From Coriobacteriia bacterium (lineage in GTDB: Bacteria; Actinomycetota; Coriobacteriia; Anaerosomatales; Anaerosomataceae), in NCBI GenBank assembly GCA_030651765.1, contig JAUSBY010000007.1, forward strand, positions 1 to 64,000: DNA of 64,000 nt. Reading direction: 5' to 3'. This document shows, piece after piece, positions 8,733 to 17,000 of the stretch (positions are counted from its first letter, which is position 1; each line of letters begins with the position of its first letter). The notes beneath the pieces are model-generated. The model saw nothing but the letters and a program-made list of their open reading frames with translations, did no database searches and was not told the DNA's origin. The position numbers and the translations under genes were made by a program.

Positions 8733-10064
8733 TCAGAGTCCGTGGGCGGCCGCGAAGTCGTCGACCACGTCGGCGAGCGTCCGTCCGCCTTCGCGGTCCT
8801 CGATGTGGTACTTCGCCCGGACAGACGGCTTCCCGAGATCGACGAGGCGTGACAGGTCCACCGGTGTCGCCACGATCACGACGTCGGCGTCGGTCGCCTG
8901 CACGGTGGCCTCAAGGTCCGCGAGCTGCTCCGGCGAGTAGCCCATCGCGGGCAGAACCTCGGTCAGGTGCGGGAATGCCGCCAGCGTGTCGGCGATGCTG
9001 CCTTTCGCAAACGGGCGCGGATCGATGAGTTCGGCCGCCCCTGCCGAGCGTGCGGCGAGCGCGCCGGCGCCGTATGGCATGCCGCCGTGCGTGACTGTCG
9101 GGCCGTCCTCGATCACGAGCACGCGCTTGCCGACGATTGGCACGCTCCCGTCGAGGTCGATGGCCGAGGTCGTCTCGATGACCTCGGCGTCCGGGTTGTA
9201 GCGGGCGGCAGCGTCGCGCACTCGTGCCACGTCGGCGGGGTCCGCGCTGTCGACCTTGTTGATGACGAGCACGTCCGCGCGCAGGAAGTTCGCCTCTCCG
9301 GGATGGTACGCGCGCTCGTGCCCCGCGCGGTGCGGGTCGAGCGCCACGATCTCGAGGTCCGAGAGGTAGAAGGGCAGGTCGTTGTTGCCGCCGTCCCATA
9401 CGATGACGTCGGCCTCCTTCTCGGCCTCGCGGAGGATCGCGGTGTAGTCCACGCCGGCCATGACGACGGCACCCTCTTCGATCAGTGGCTCGTACTCCTC
9501 GCGCTCCTCGATCGTCGCGCCGAGTGCATCGAGGTCCTCGAGCGACGCGTATCGCTCGACGCGCATCGCGAGCAGGTCGCGGTAGGGCATCGGGTGCCGG
9601 ACGTCCACGGCGCGGATCCCGCGCTCGCGAAACAGCTTGAACAGGTGCCGGCTGATGCCGCTCTTACCCACGCCGGTGCGCACGGCGCACACCGAGATCA
9701 CCGGCTTGATCGAGGCGACCATCGTCGGCTCGGCCCCGAGGAGCGTGAAGTCGGCACCCGCCGCGATGACCGCTTGCGCATGGTGCATGACGTACTCGTG
9801 GCTCACGTCGCTGTAGGCGAAGACGACTTCGTCGGCCTTCTGCTCGGCGATCAGGTCGAGCAGCGTACTCTCGGCCACGATCGGGATGCCGTCCGGATAG
9901 CGGGGCCCGGCCAGGTCGGCGGGAAACGTCCGCGAGTCGATGCCGGGGATCTGAGTTGCGGTGAATGCTACGACGCGCACGGACGGGTCGTCTCTGTAGC
10001 GTGTCAGGAAGTCGTGGAAGTCCCGCCCCGCCGCTCCCATGATGACGATCCGCCGCTCTGACAT
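8733..10064 (-). CDS. COG2403-type predicted GTPase / cyclic 2,3-diphosphoglycerate synthetase-like
   Basis: 443 residues. I take the ATG at 10064 because GAGGGGAG sits just upstream and the protein then opens with a Rossmann-like strand (RRIVIMGAAGRDFHDFLTRY). A nucleotide-binding domain follows: a degenerate P-loop AVRTGVGKSG near residue 130, then a guanine-specificity-like VINKVDSAD near residue 270. Relatives in methanogenic archaea make cyclic 2,3-diphosphoglycerate; bacterial members are mostly uncharacterised. It stands alone, divergent from the next gene. The family is fairly clear but the reaction in this organism is not. Confidence 0.75.
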   Translation of the reverse strand: MSERRIVIMGAAGRDFHDFLTRYRDDPSVRVVAFTATQIPGIDSRTFPADLAGPRYPDGIPIVAESTLLDLIAEQKADEVVFAYSDVSHEYVMHHAQAVIAAGADFTLLGAEPTMVASIKPVISVCAVRTGVGKSGISRHLFKLFRERGIRAVDVRHPMPYRDLLAMRVERYASLEDLDALGATIEEREEYEPLIEEGAVVMAGVDYTAILREAEKEADVIVWDGGNNDLPFYLSDLEIVALDPHRAGHERAYHPGEANFLRADVLVINKVDSADPADVARVRDAAARYNPDAEVIETTSAIDLDGSVPIVGKRVLVIEDGPTVTHGGMPYGAGALAARSAGAAELIDPRPFAKGSIADTLAAFPHLTEVLPAMGYSPEQLADLEATVQATDADVVIVATPVDLSRLVDLGKPSVRAKYHIEDREGGRTLADVVDDFAAAHGL

Positions 10065-10318
10065 GCGAACTCCCCTCGGTATACGGAACAAGGCCGGTCT
10101 TATGCAACACACACGCCCGTCACAGGCCTGACGATCCCCATCAGGAGCGTACTCCTGCGGGCGCGGTGCGTCACCATCGTATTCATTCCCATCGCGCCCC
10201 GGCGCATCTCCCGGTCGTTCACCCGAACGGTGCAGGACGTTCACATCTTCTTCAAACGGCGCACGGATACTCAGGTAGTCAGATGAGTCACCGAGTCACC
10301 TTCAAGGAGGTGCGTACG

Positions 10319-10852
10319 ATGAACAGAAGCAAGTCGATGGCGCTTGTCACAGCCGGCCTCGTAGCCGGACTGGTTCTCGGCAGCGTGGGCGTGTCCTATG
10401 CCGCTACCGAGTCGGAGACGACCAACCCGGTCGTCTGCTCCGGGATCCGCATGGGTGAGGCCATCCGCGGTGCGGGTGCCCGCCTGGTCGATGTCCTGGC
10501 CGACCTCACCGGCCTGTCCACCGACGAGATCGCGGCCGAGCGTGCCGATGGCAACTCGATCGCGGACATCGCCGAGGCGAATGGTGTAGCGACCGAGACG
10601 GTCGTCGACTCGGCGCTCGAGGCCCGCAAGGTGCTCCTCGATGCCAAGGTCGCCGACGGCACTATCACGCAGGACCAGGCCGATGTGGCCTACAGCCAGA
10701 TGACCGAGCGTGTCACCGACCGCGTGTCCACGGATGAGACCGGGCGGCCCGCGTGGGCCGGCCAGGGTCGTGGCGCCGGTAGCGGTCAGGGCGGTGGCGG
10801 CATGGGTCAGGGTGGCCAGGGCGCCTGCGGTACGTGCACCCAGACGCAGTAG
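10319..10852 (+). CDS. small secreted helical protein with Gly-rich Cys tail
   Basis: 177 residues from ATG 10319, placed nine bases after a strong AAGGAGGTG. A signal peptide (ALVTAGLVAGLVLGSVGVSYA) is followed by a helical region with a repeat-like motif typical of short actinobacterial and firmicute secreted proteins (LADLTGLSTDEIAAERADGN, SIADIAEANGV; DUF2680-like in style). The last 40 residues are Gly/Gln-rich and end in ACGTCTQTQ, a terminal CxxC. A lone Cys lies near residue 37. The gene is monocistronic with a hairpin after it. Function unknown; the Cys pair could bind metal or form a disulfide at the surface. Confidence 0.65.
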   Translation: MNRSKSMALVTAGLVAGLVLGSVGVSYAATESETTNPVVCSGIRMGEAIRGAGARLVDVLADLTGLSTDEIAAERADGNSIADIAEANGVATETVVDSALEARKVLLDAKVADGTITQDQADVAYSQMTERVTDRVSTDETGRPAWAGQGRGAGSGQGGGGMGQGGQGACGTCTQTQ

Positions 10853-10872
10853 CTCCCATCAACGATCTGTCC

Positions 10873-10902
10873 GGACAGGCGGTCCTTCGGGGCCGCCTGT
10901 CT
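10873..10902 (+). terminator. hairpin after the secreted-protein gene
   Basis: acaggcggtcc, a ttcg tetraloop and gggccgcctgt pair with one G-U. The stem is strong but lacks a T tract, which is common in GC-rich actinobacteria. Confidence 0.6.
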
Positions 10903-10979
10903 GCGTTCGCGTGTCGCATCGCCCGTGGTGTGGCATGATTAAGGATGGGGGAAGCGTACCGACACAATGAGAGAAGGTC

Positions 10980-11792
10980 GTGCCTACAGTGGCCGAAGAA
11001 GCGCACTCACTTGCCGTCCTCATCGACTTCGAGAACCTGGCTATCGGGATCGAGCGCCCGTCGGGGCGCACGACCTCGGGCAGGGCCTCGCGCGCGAAGA
11101 GCGCGGTCGACGTCTTCGACATCAAGCTCGTGCTGGAGCGGCTCGTGGAGAAGGGCAAGGTCATCGTCAAGCGCGCCTACGCGGACTGGGGACGGTTCAG
11201 CCAGTACCGCGAAGTGATGCATGACGCAGGCATCCAGATGATGGAGATTCCCGAGCGTGGCAAGATGGGCAAGAATCACGCTGACATCCAGCTGTGCGTG
11301 GATGCCATGGACCTGTGCTACTCGAAGGATCACATCGACACGTTCGTCATCGTCTCCGGCGACTCGGACTTCACACCGCTTGTCTCCAAGCTCAAGGAGA
11401 ACGGCAAGTCGGTCATCGGTCTCGGGATCAAGGATTCGACGAGCGACCTGCTCGCGTCGAGCTGCGACGAGTTCATCTACTACGAGGACGTCGTGCGCGG
11501 CCCGGCCGCCCCGGCGGTGTCCAGCGCGGACATCCCCAAGGCGAAGCGTCCCGCGATCGACCTGCTCATCGAATCGGTCCACGCGCTCCAGCGCGAGAAC
11601 AAGGACATCATGCTCGCCTCCGCGGTCAAGGACACGATGCGCCGCAAGCAGCCGCAGTTCTCGGAGTCGAGCTACGGGTACCGATCGTTCTCCGACTTCC
11701 TGCAAGACGCCGAGCGGCTCGGCATCGTGACCCTGCGCACCGATCAGCGGTCGGGCACGTGGGTGGTCGTCGGTTTTGCCGAGAAGCGGTGA
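10980..11792 (+). CDS. NYN-domain (PIN-like) protein with C-terminal OST-HTH/LOTUS-like domain
   Basis: 270 residues. The N-terminal NYN/LabA-type nuclease fold (about 8-170) shows the acidic residues expected of the PIN-like active site: LIDFENL near residue 15, HADIQLCVDAMD near residue 105 and SGDSDFTPLV near residue 123. After a linker, residues 190-270 (DLLIESVHAL..., YGYRSFSDFLQDAERLGIV) match the OST-HTH/LOTUS pattern of RNA-binding proteins. A role in RNA cleavage or decay is the family expectation. Start is GTG 10980 or GTG 10989; AGAAGG upstream is rather close to the first. Confidence 0.85.
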   Translation: MPTVAEEAHSLAVLIDFENLAIGIERPSGRTTSGRASRAKSAVDVFDIKLVLERLVEKGKVIVKRAYADWGRFSQYREVMHDAGIQMMEIPERGKMGKNHADIQLCVDAMDLCYSKDHIDTFVIVSGDSDFTPLVSKLKENGKSVIGLGIKDSTSDLLASSCDEFIYYEDVVRGPAAPAVSSADIPKAKRPAIDLLIESVHALQRENKDIMLASAVKDTMRRKQPQFSESSYGYRSFSDFLQDAERLGIVTLRTDQRSGTWVVVGFAEKR

Positions 11793-11825
11793 CCTCGGCC
11801 ATGTGCGGGGGTCGTTAGGCGCCAG

Positions 11826-13151
11826 ATGCGGATCGCGTACTTCACCGACACGTACCTGCCGGAGATCAACGGCGTGGTCACAAGCCTCGAGTCGCACTCC
11901 CGGCTCCTTGCCGAGCGTGGCCACGACATCATCATCATCTGCCCGAGATACCGGCGCTCGGCACTGAGTGCCGTCCCCGGCGTTCAGGTCAAGCGGTACC
12001 GGAGCTTCAGCTTCGTGACCAACAAGGACACCCGCGTGGCGCTGCCGTCGATGGCGTCCGTGGCCCGGACGCTCCAGCGGTTCCGGCCCGACGTGGTGCA
12101 CGTGCATACGCCGCTCTCGATCGGGGTCATCGGGCTGGCGACCGCGCGCCTGATGCGACTTCCCACCCTCAAGACCTATCACACCTATATCCCGGACTTC
12201 ATGCAGTACGTCGAACTGCACCGGTTGCTGCGCCTCGACGACTTCCAGGACCGGGTCGTCAACTCGCTCATCTTCGAGCGGATGTTCGAGTCGGGCACGT
12301 GGCGCCGGCTCGCGCGCGCCGGCGCGACGAGGAGGCAGGCGCTTGAAGACATCGCGAGCGTTGCGGACTCGGTGGTCGGCGATCTCGCTCCGACCGAGCG
12401 CGCTCAGCTCTCGGCCCGCGTCGCCTGGCAGTTCACCCGTACGCTCTACAACCGCGCGGATCTCGTGCTGACACCCTCGGTCACGCTCAAGCGCGAGCTC
12501 GAGGCCCACGGCGTGACCGTGCCGGTCGAGTGCCTGAGCAACGGCATCGATATGTCGCTCGTCTCCGTCAAGGACTCGTATGCCTCAAGCGGCCGCCTGC
12601 TCCACGCCGGGCGCCTCGGCCATGAGAAGAACGTGGACGTGGTGCTCAAGGCGTTCGCGCGCCTGGTGGCCGAGAGGCCCGGCTCGACGCTCGACATCAT
12701 CGGTGACGGACCTGCACGGGAGGGGCTCGTCAGGCTGGCCGAGCGACTCGGCGTGGCCGATAGCGTGCACATGCCGGGGTTCATGGACCGCCACGCGCTC
12801 GGTCGCGTGTACGGCGACTACGACGCGTTCGTCACAGCGAGCACGATCGAGACCCAGGGGATCGTTCTGCTCGAAGCGATGTCGGCCGGCCTGCCCGTGA
12901 TCGGGGTGAATGCGCTTGCGATTCCCGAACTCGTGCGCGACGGGCGGGACGGGCTGATCGTCGAGCCGGGCGACGAGGTCGCGCTTGCCGGGGCGATGCG
13001 GCGCCTACTCGATGACGAGACGCTGCGACGGGAGTTCGGCGCGGCGTGTCGCGAGGACGTACGGCCGCACGCGATCGAGCGCGTCGTCACGCGGCTTGAG
13101 GGCATCTACGCCGACGTGGTCCAGGCACACCGGGCGGGCGCGGGGACATAG
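11826..13151 (+). CDS. GT4 glycosyltransferase (MgtA/PimB-like)
   Basis: 441 residues, two Rossmann halves. The opening RIAYFTDTYLPEINGVVTSL is typical of GT4 enzymes of the mannosyl/diacylglycerol-glucosyl type. The C-terminal donor site shows the E-x7-E pattern (TIETQGIVLLEAMSAGLPVI). Acceptors in this group are usually diacylglycerol or phosphatidylinositol lipids, so a membrane glycolipid step is likely, on the cytoplasmic membrane face. An insertion of about 50 residues (RRLARAGATRRQALEDIASV onward, about 160-200) between the halves is unusual. The gene follows the NYN gene by 33 bases and may be co-transcribed. Confidence 0.85.
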   Translation: MRIAYFTDTYLPEINGVVTSLESHSRLLAERGHDIIIICPRYRRSALSAVPGVQVKRYRSFSFVTNKDTRVALPSMASVARTLQRFRPDVVHVHTPLSIGVIGLATARLMRLPTLKTYHTYIPDFMQYVELHRLLRLDDFQDRVVNSLIFERMFESGTWRRLARAGATRRQALEDIASVADSVVGDLAPTERAQLSARVAWQFTRTLYNRADLVLTPSVTLKRELEAHGVTVPVECLSNGIDMSLVSVKDSYASSGRLLHAGRLGHEKNVDVVLKAFARLVAERPGSTLDIIGDGPAREGLVRLAERLGVADSVHMPGFMDRHALGRVYGDYDAFVTASTIETQGIVLLEAMSAGLPVIGVNALAIPELVRDGRDGLIVEPGDEVALAGAMRRLLDDETLRREFGAACREDVRPHAIERVVTRLEGIYADVVQAHRAGAGT

Positions 13152-13174
13152 GCGGGCCGACCTGGCGTCGGCCG

Positions 13175-13369
13175 TCACACGGGCGCGATGCTGATGGCCT
13201 CCACCGGGCACATCTCGACGCAGGCTTCGATGTCGTCGTACGCCTCGTGTGGCGGCTCTTCGTCGATCACGTACGCCAGGCCGTCCTCACCCATCCGGAA
13301 CACCTCCGGACACGTCTGCTCGCATATCCCGCACCCGATGCAGAGGTCACGGTCGACGATCGCCTTCAT
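13175..13369 (-). CDS. single-cluster ferredoxin
   Basis: 64 residues from ATG 13369 with a GAGGGAG ribosome-binding site. The motif LCIGCGICEQTCPEVF supplies three ligands of one [4Fe-4S] cluster, and CP in EMCPVEA supplies the fourth. Two extra cysteines (in EQTC and EAC) do not complete a second cluster; they match the disulfide-forming pair of Thermotoga-type single-cluster ferredoxins. It is monocistronic between convergent and parallel neighbours. It serves as a general low-potential electron carrier in the cytoplasm; partner enzymes are not evident here. Confidence 0.92.
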   Translation of the reverse strand: MKAIVDRDLCIGCGICEQTCPEVFRMGEDGLAYVIDEEPPHEAYDDIEACVEMCPVEAISIAPV

Positions 13370-13414
13370 GGCGGGACTCCCTCCTGTGTGGTGGCGCTCT
13401 AACGGGAGTGTCCC

Positions 13415-13933
13415 CTACGGCTGCATGTCCGACACGGGGCCGCTGTCGGCAACGAGGTACTCCCACGTCACGACATCGAGCCATCGGCCGAACTTGTGTC
13501 CGACCTCGTGCATCGTGCCCGCTTCCGTGAAGCCGAGTTCGCGCACCATGCGTATGCTCGCGACATTCTCCGTGCAGATGCGGGCAAGCACCGAGTGGAG
13601 TCCCGCGCGCGGAGCGGCCTCGAGAAGCGCCACTGCCAGTGTGCGCCCGACGCCGCGCCGGTGCCAGTTCGCGTCCACATAGATCGATAGCTCGGCAGTC
13701 GCGTCGTAGGCGGGGCGTTCCGAGTAGGGTGACAGCGCGCCCCAGCCGATGACGGCGCGTGCCTCCTCGGCCACGATCACCGGATGACGTGCCGCGCGGG
13801 TGGAAAGCCAGCGCATGCGGTCCGCGGCTGTCTTGGGCTCGGTGTCGAAGCTTGCGGTGGAGCCGGTCACGGCGACGTTGTAGATCGACGCGATGGCTTC
13901 GGCGTCATCGGTCACGGCGGCGCGTAGGAGCAT
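13415..13933 (-). CDS. GNAT N-acetyltransferase (Pat/bar-like)
   Basis: 172 residues. The GNAT acetyl-CoA site is visible as HRRGVGRTLAVALLEAA (about 92-108), preceded by a YVDANW strand. The C-terminal GFTEAGTMHEVGHKFGRWLD is typical of the phosphinothricin/methionine-sulfoximine acetyltransferase subgroup. The probable substrate is a small amine or amino-acid analogue in the cytoplasm. It reads convergently with nothing and stands 42 bases from the ferredoxin gene on the same strand, so the two may share a transcript. Confidence 0.88.
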   Translation of the reverse strand: MLLRAAVTDDAEAIASIYNVAVTGSTASFDTEPKTAADRMRWLSTRAARHPVIVAEEARAVIGWGALSPYSERPAYDATAELSIYVDANWHRRGVGRTLAVALLEAAPRAGLHSVLARICTENVASIRMVRELGFTEAGTMHEVGHKFGRWLDVVTWEYLVADSGPVSDMQP

Positions 13934-14144
13934 GTCGACCCTCTCGGTCCGGGTGTTCGTTGGCGGTTCTGCCCACTACGGTACGCCGCGGCCCACCTGA
14001 CGGCTACTGCATAGTGAGGCGCGCGAGGTCAGGCGCGTCGGGTGATTCACATGGACGCATCGAGCACACGTGCCGTACACTGTGCACCTGCCGCGGACCT
14101 TCTCAGCGCGCGGCGGCATGCTCTGCGAGCCAGACCGAGAGAGG

Positions 14145-15425
14145 GTGAGCGTCATTCCGGGCAAGACGATCGCCGAGAAGATCTTCTCGGCACACTCAGG
14201 AACCGATGCGTACGCCGGCGACATCGTCGTGGCGAACGTGGACTTCGTGATGGGGCAGGACGGCACCACGCCGCTTGCCATCCGCGCGCTTGAGAACATG
14301 GGCGTGGATCGCGTGTTCGATCCGGCCAAGGTTGCCGTGGTCATGGACCACTCGAGCCCAAGCCCGATCGAGGGCGTCTCGGCGCTCCATACGATGATGC
14401 GCGAGTTCGGCAAGAAGACGGGCGCAAAGGTCTACGACGTGGGCTGCGGTGTGTGCCACCAGCTCATCCCCGAGGCCGGCCACGTCGTGCCGGGCGACCT
14501 CATGGTCGGCTGCGACAGTCACACCTGCACCTACGGCGCGGTCAACGTCTTCTCCACGGGCGTCGGCTCCACCGACGGTGCGGCCGCGATGGCCTCGGGC
14601 AAGCTGTGGTTCAAGGTGCCGGACACCATGAAGGTCACCTACTCAGGCGAGATGCAGCCGGGCGTGTTCAGCAAGGACCTCATCCTCGCGCTCGCGGGCG
14701 AGATCGGTGTGGACGGCGCCACCTACATGGCGCTCGAGTTCCACGGGCCGGTCATTGACGCACTCTCGGTGGACGCCCGGATGACGATCTCCAACATGGC
14801 GATCGAGGTTGGCGCCAAGGCCGGTCTCATGCGTGCCGATGCCACAACGCTCGCCTGGTACGAGGGCCGAGGCAGTCGCACTCCGCAGCCTGTCGACCCG
14901 GACGCCGACGCGGTCTACGCCGAGGAGATCACACTCGACGCGTCGGCCCTCGGGCCGCAGATCGCCAAGCCACACGCCGTTGGCAACGTGTCGCCGGTCG
15001 AAGAGGTCGCCGGTACGCCGATAGCGCAGGGCTTCATCGGCACCTGTACCAACGGACGGCTCGAGGATCTCAAGATCGCGGCGGACATCCTCCGCGGACG
15101 GAAGGTGCACCCCGACGTGCGCCTCATCGTCGCGCCGGCAAGCAAGCAGATCTTCCTCGACGCCATGGAGGCCGGCTACATCCGCGACCTCGTGGAGGCT
15201 GGCGCGATCCTGGTGGCTCCCGGCTGCGGCCCGTGTGTGGGTACGCACAACGGCGTGCCGAGCGATGGCGAGAACGTCATCTCTACGGCCAACCGCAACT
15301 TCAAGGGCCGCATGGGCAATAGCAACGCGTTCATCTACCTCGGCAGTCCCGCCACCGTGGCTGCTTCGGTGATCGAGGGCGCCATAACCGATCCGCGGAA
15401 GTACTTCACGGGACAGGGGGCGTAA
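14145..15425 (+). CDS. 3-isopropylmalate dehydratase/homoaconitase-family large subunit (copy 1)
   Basis: 426 residues from GTG 14145; earlier in-frame starts (14070, 14118) give N-termini unlike the family. The three [4Fe-4S] cysteines are visible: one in SHTCTYGA-type context ([11 protein letters not shown] precedes the active site), [11 protein letters not shown], and the CGPCVGTHNG pair. The enzyme isomerises a 2-hydroxy acid by dehydration and rehydration. Its small subunit follows three bases later and an isocitrate-dehydrogenase-type enzyme lies 1 kb downstream, while a second leuC (31537) belongs to the leucine genes. Context therefore favours an aconitase- or homoaconitase-like role over leucine synthesis, but substrate is not proved. 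Confidence 0.85.
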   Translation: MSVIPGKTIAEKIFSAHSGTDAYAGDIVVANVDFVMGQDGTTPLAIRALENMGVDRVFDPAKVAVVMDHSSPSPIEGVSALHTMMREFGKKTGAKVYDVGCGVCHQLIPEAGHVVPGDLMVGCDSHTCTYGAVNVFSTGVGSTDGAAAMASGKLWFKVPDTMKVTYSGEMQPGVFSKDLILALAGEIGVDGATYMALEFHGPVIDALSVDARMTISNMAIEVGAKAGLMRADATTLAWYEGRGSRTPQPVDPDADAVYAEEITLDASALGPQIAKPHAVGNVSPVEEVAGTPIAQGFIGTCTNGRLEDLKIAADILRGRKVHPDVRLIVAPASKQIFLDAMEAGYIRDLVEAGAILVAPGCGPCVGTHNGVPSDGENVISTANRNFKGRMGNSNAFIYLGSPATVAASVIEGAITDPRKYFTGQGA

Positions 15426-15428
15426 GAG

Positions 15429-15932
15429 ATGGCGATCACGGCGAAGGCGTTCAAGTACGGGGACGACATCAACACCGACTACATCATCAGCGGCAAGTAC
15501 AAGTTCAAGAGCAACGACATGGCCGCGATGTCCGTGCACGCGATGGAGGAGTTGGACCCGCGCTACTACGAGAAGGTGAGTCCGCAGGGCGGCTTTCTCG
15601 TGGCAGGTAGCAACTTCGGCATGGGTTCGAGCCGCGAGCAGGCGCCGCTCGTGCTCATCGGCTCCAACACGAAGGCCGTACTGGCGAAGAGCTTCGCGCG
15701 CATCTTCTACCGCAACGCCATCAACACCGGCCTGCCGGTGGTGGAGTGCGACACGGACTTGATCGACGACGGCGACGATCTGGAGCTCGATCTTGAGGGC
15801 GGCGTGCTCAAGAACCTCACGCAGGGAACCGAGATACCGTTCGCCCCGCTGCCGCCGGTGATGGCGCAGCTGCTCGCCGACGGCGGGCTTGTCGAGCACT
15901 TCAAGAAACATGGCGGGTTCGCGGTCTCGTGA
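15429..15932 (+). CDS. 3-isopropylmalate dehydratase/homoaconitase-family small subunit (copy 1)
   Basis: 167 residues, normal for the detached swivel domain that completes the active site of the large subunit. The family signature GSNFGMGSSREQAPL carries the substrate-phosphate/carboxylate-binding Ser-Arg. The substrate-specificity loop after DDINTDYIISG reads KYKFKS, not the YL-x-T seen in the second copy (YLNT at 62930). That loop difference supports a different substrate from isopropylmalate. The last base-pairs overlap the start of the next gene (GTGA), so translation is coupled. Confidence 0.85.
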   Translation: MAITAKAFKYGDDINTDYIISGKYKFKSNDMAAMSVHAMEELDPRYYEKVSPQGGFLVAGSNFGMGSSREQAPLVLIGSNTKAVLAKSFARIFYRNAINTGLPVVECDTDLIDDGDDLELDLEGGVLKNLTQGTEIPFAPLPPVMAQLLADGGLVEHFKKHGGFAVS

Positions 15933-16390
15933 ATCCCGGGCGGCGTTCGCCCGAGCCCTGGGACGGCGTAGAGCGTCGGAGCGGCACCAAGCGACGGCGG
16001 AGGCGCAGGTATCGTTTCATCGACCGCCGCCATGGGTTCGACCGTCGCACCCGCTATCCCGTGCTCGGCACGATGCGCGACCATCAGTGGATCGTCGCGT
16101 TCGTGATCGCAACGCTCTGCGCGCTCTCGGCCATCGATGGCCTGCTCACGCTCGGCGAGATCTCACTCGGGATCGCCTCGGAGGGCAACCCCGTGCTTGC
16201 TGCTGCAGGGGAGCGCCACGTGTTGCTGGCAGTGGGCGCCAAGGTCGCCGGTACGCTGGTGGCGAGCGCGGTCATCTGGCACGGCCGGACGCGCCGTTCG
16301 ATCCTCGGGCTCTCGCTCGTCGCCATCGGCGTCTTCTCGGCGCTCGTGGCGTACCACCTCGGCAATCTCGTCGGCCTCGGCTGGCTGTGA
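15929..16390 (+). CDS. small membrane protein with Arg-rich N-terminus (DUF5658-like)
   Basis: 153 residues from GTG 15929, overlapping the upstream stop. The first 50 residues are strongly basic with repeated RR motifs (GVERRSGTKRRRRRRYRF, DRRHGFDRR). Three hydrophobic helices follow (about 55-75, 92-112, 123-145). The combination of (E/D)RR repeats and a short membrane domain is the DUF5658 pattern as I remember it. Function unknown. The coupling to the hydro-lyase small subunit is probably just operon packing. Confidence 0.6.
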   Translation: MNPGRRSPEPWDGVERRSGTKRRRRRRYRFIDRRHGFDRRTRYPVLGTMRDHQWIVAFVIATLCALSAIDGLLTLGEISLGIASEGNPVLAAAGERHVLLAVGAKVAGTLVASAVIWHGRTRRSILGLSLVAIGVFSALVAYHLGNLVGLGWL

Positions 16391-16472
16391 GATCCGCACG
16401 GTGAACCTGGCGTGCCGGGAGCGCGTCGTAGGGGATGTACTGTGCAACCGCGTGAATCCGTGGAGGTCCACA

Positions 16473-16892
16473 ATGCGAATCATCGGCCTTTTCGCGGCAG
16501 CCATCGCCATCGTCTTGTTCGCCGCTGGCTGCACGTCCGCCGGCTCCGCGGGCGATCTTGAGAATGCCGAGTGGAGCCTGGTCGCCTCCTCGGTCAGTTC
16601 CTCGAACCTCGGCGCTGCGGGGATCACTGCCCGGTTCGCCGACGGAGCGGTCGGCGGCTCCGGCGGCGTCAACAGCTACGGCGCGGAGTACGAGTTGGGA
16701 CGCAGTGGGGCGATCGAGATCGGCGACGTGACATCCACACTTATCGCAGCGGTCGATGAGGAGGCCAACGCTGCCGAGGCCGCCTACTTCGCGCTGCTGC
16801 GCGAGGTCGTCGCCTACCAGGTGGACGGCGCCGTCCTCACGTTGTCGGATGCGAGCGGCAACGACCTGCTCGTCTTCGAGCGCGCCGAGTAG
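16473..16892 (+). CDS. META/HslJ-like lipoprotein
   Basis: 139 residues from ATG 16473 with TGGAGGT upstream. The lipobox LFAAGC at about residues 15-20 predicts a diacylglyceryl-anchored lipoprotein. The mature part matches the META domain: ENAEWSLVA, FADGAVGGSGGVNSYGAEY and the closing LTLSDASGNDLLVFERA. META-domain proteins include E. coli HslJ; their exact role is unclear, with links to stress resistance. It stands between the hydro-lyase operon and the dehydrogenase gene, with no obvious functional tie. Confidence 0.82.
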   Translation: MRIIGLFAAAIAIVLFAAGCTSAGSAGDLENAEWSLVASSVSSSNLGAAGITARFADGAVGGSGGVNSYGAEYELGRSGAIEIGDVTSTLIAAVDEEANAAEAAYFALLREVVAYQVDGAVLTLSDASGNDLLVFERAE

Positions 16893-17000
16893 TCTCTCGC
16901 GTCAATCTCGCGCGGCGCTCACAAGGTCGCGTACAATCTCCAGGCACCTGTCCGCGGGCGAGCCGCTGTGAGCCGCCCCGAACACCCGGAGGTACACCGA

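Noticed and set aside
11007-12509. 500-residue open frame antisense to the NYN and GT4 genes
   Set aside because: No domain pattern and it covers two clear genes on the other strand.
13175-13369. two-cluster 8Fe ferredoxin
   Set aside because: Only six cysteines are present and the second set lacks the CxxCxxC pattern, so one cluster plus a possible disulfide fits better.
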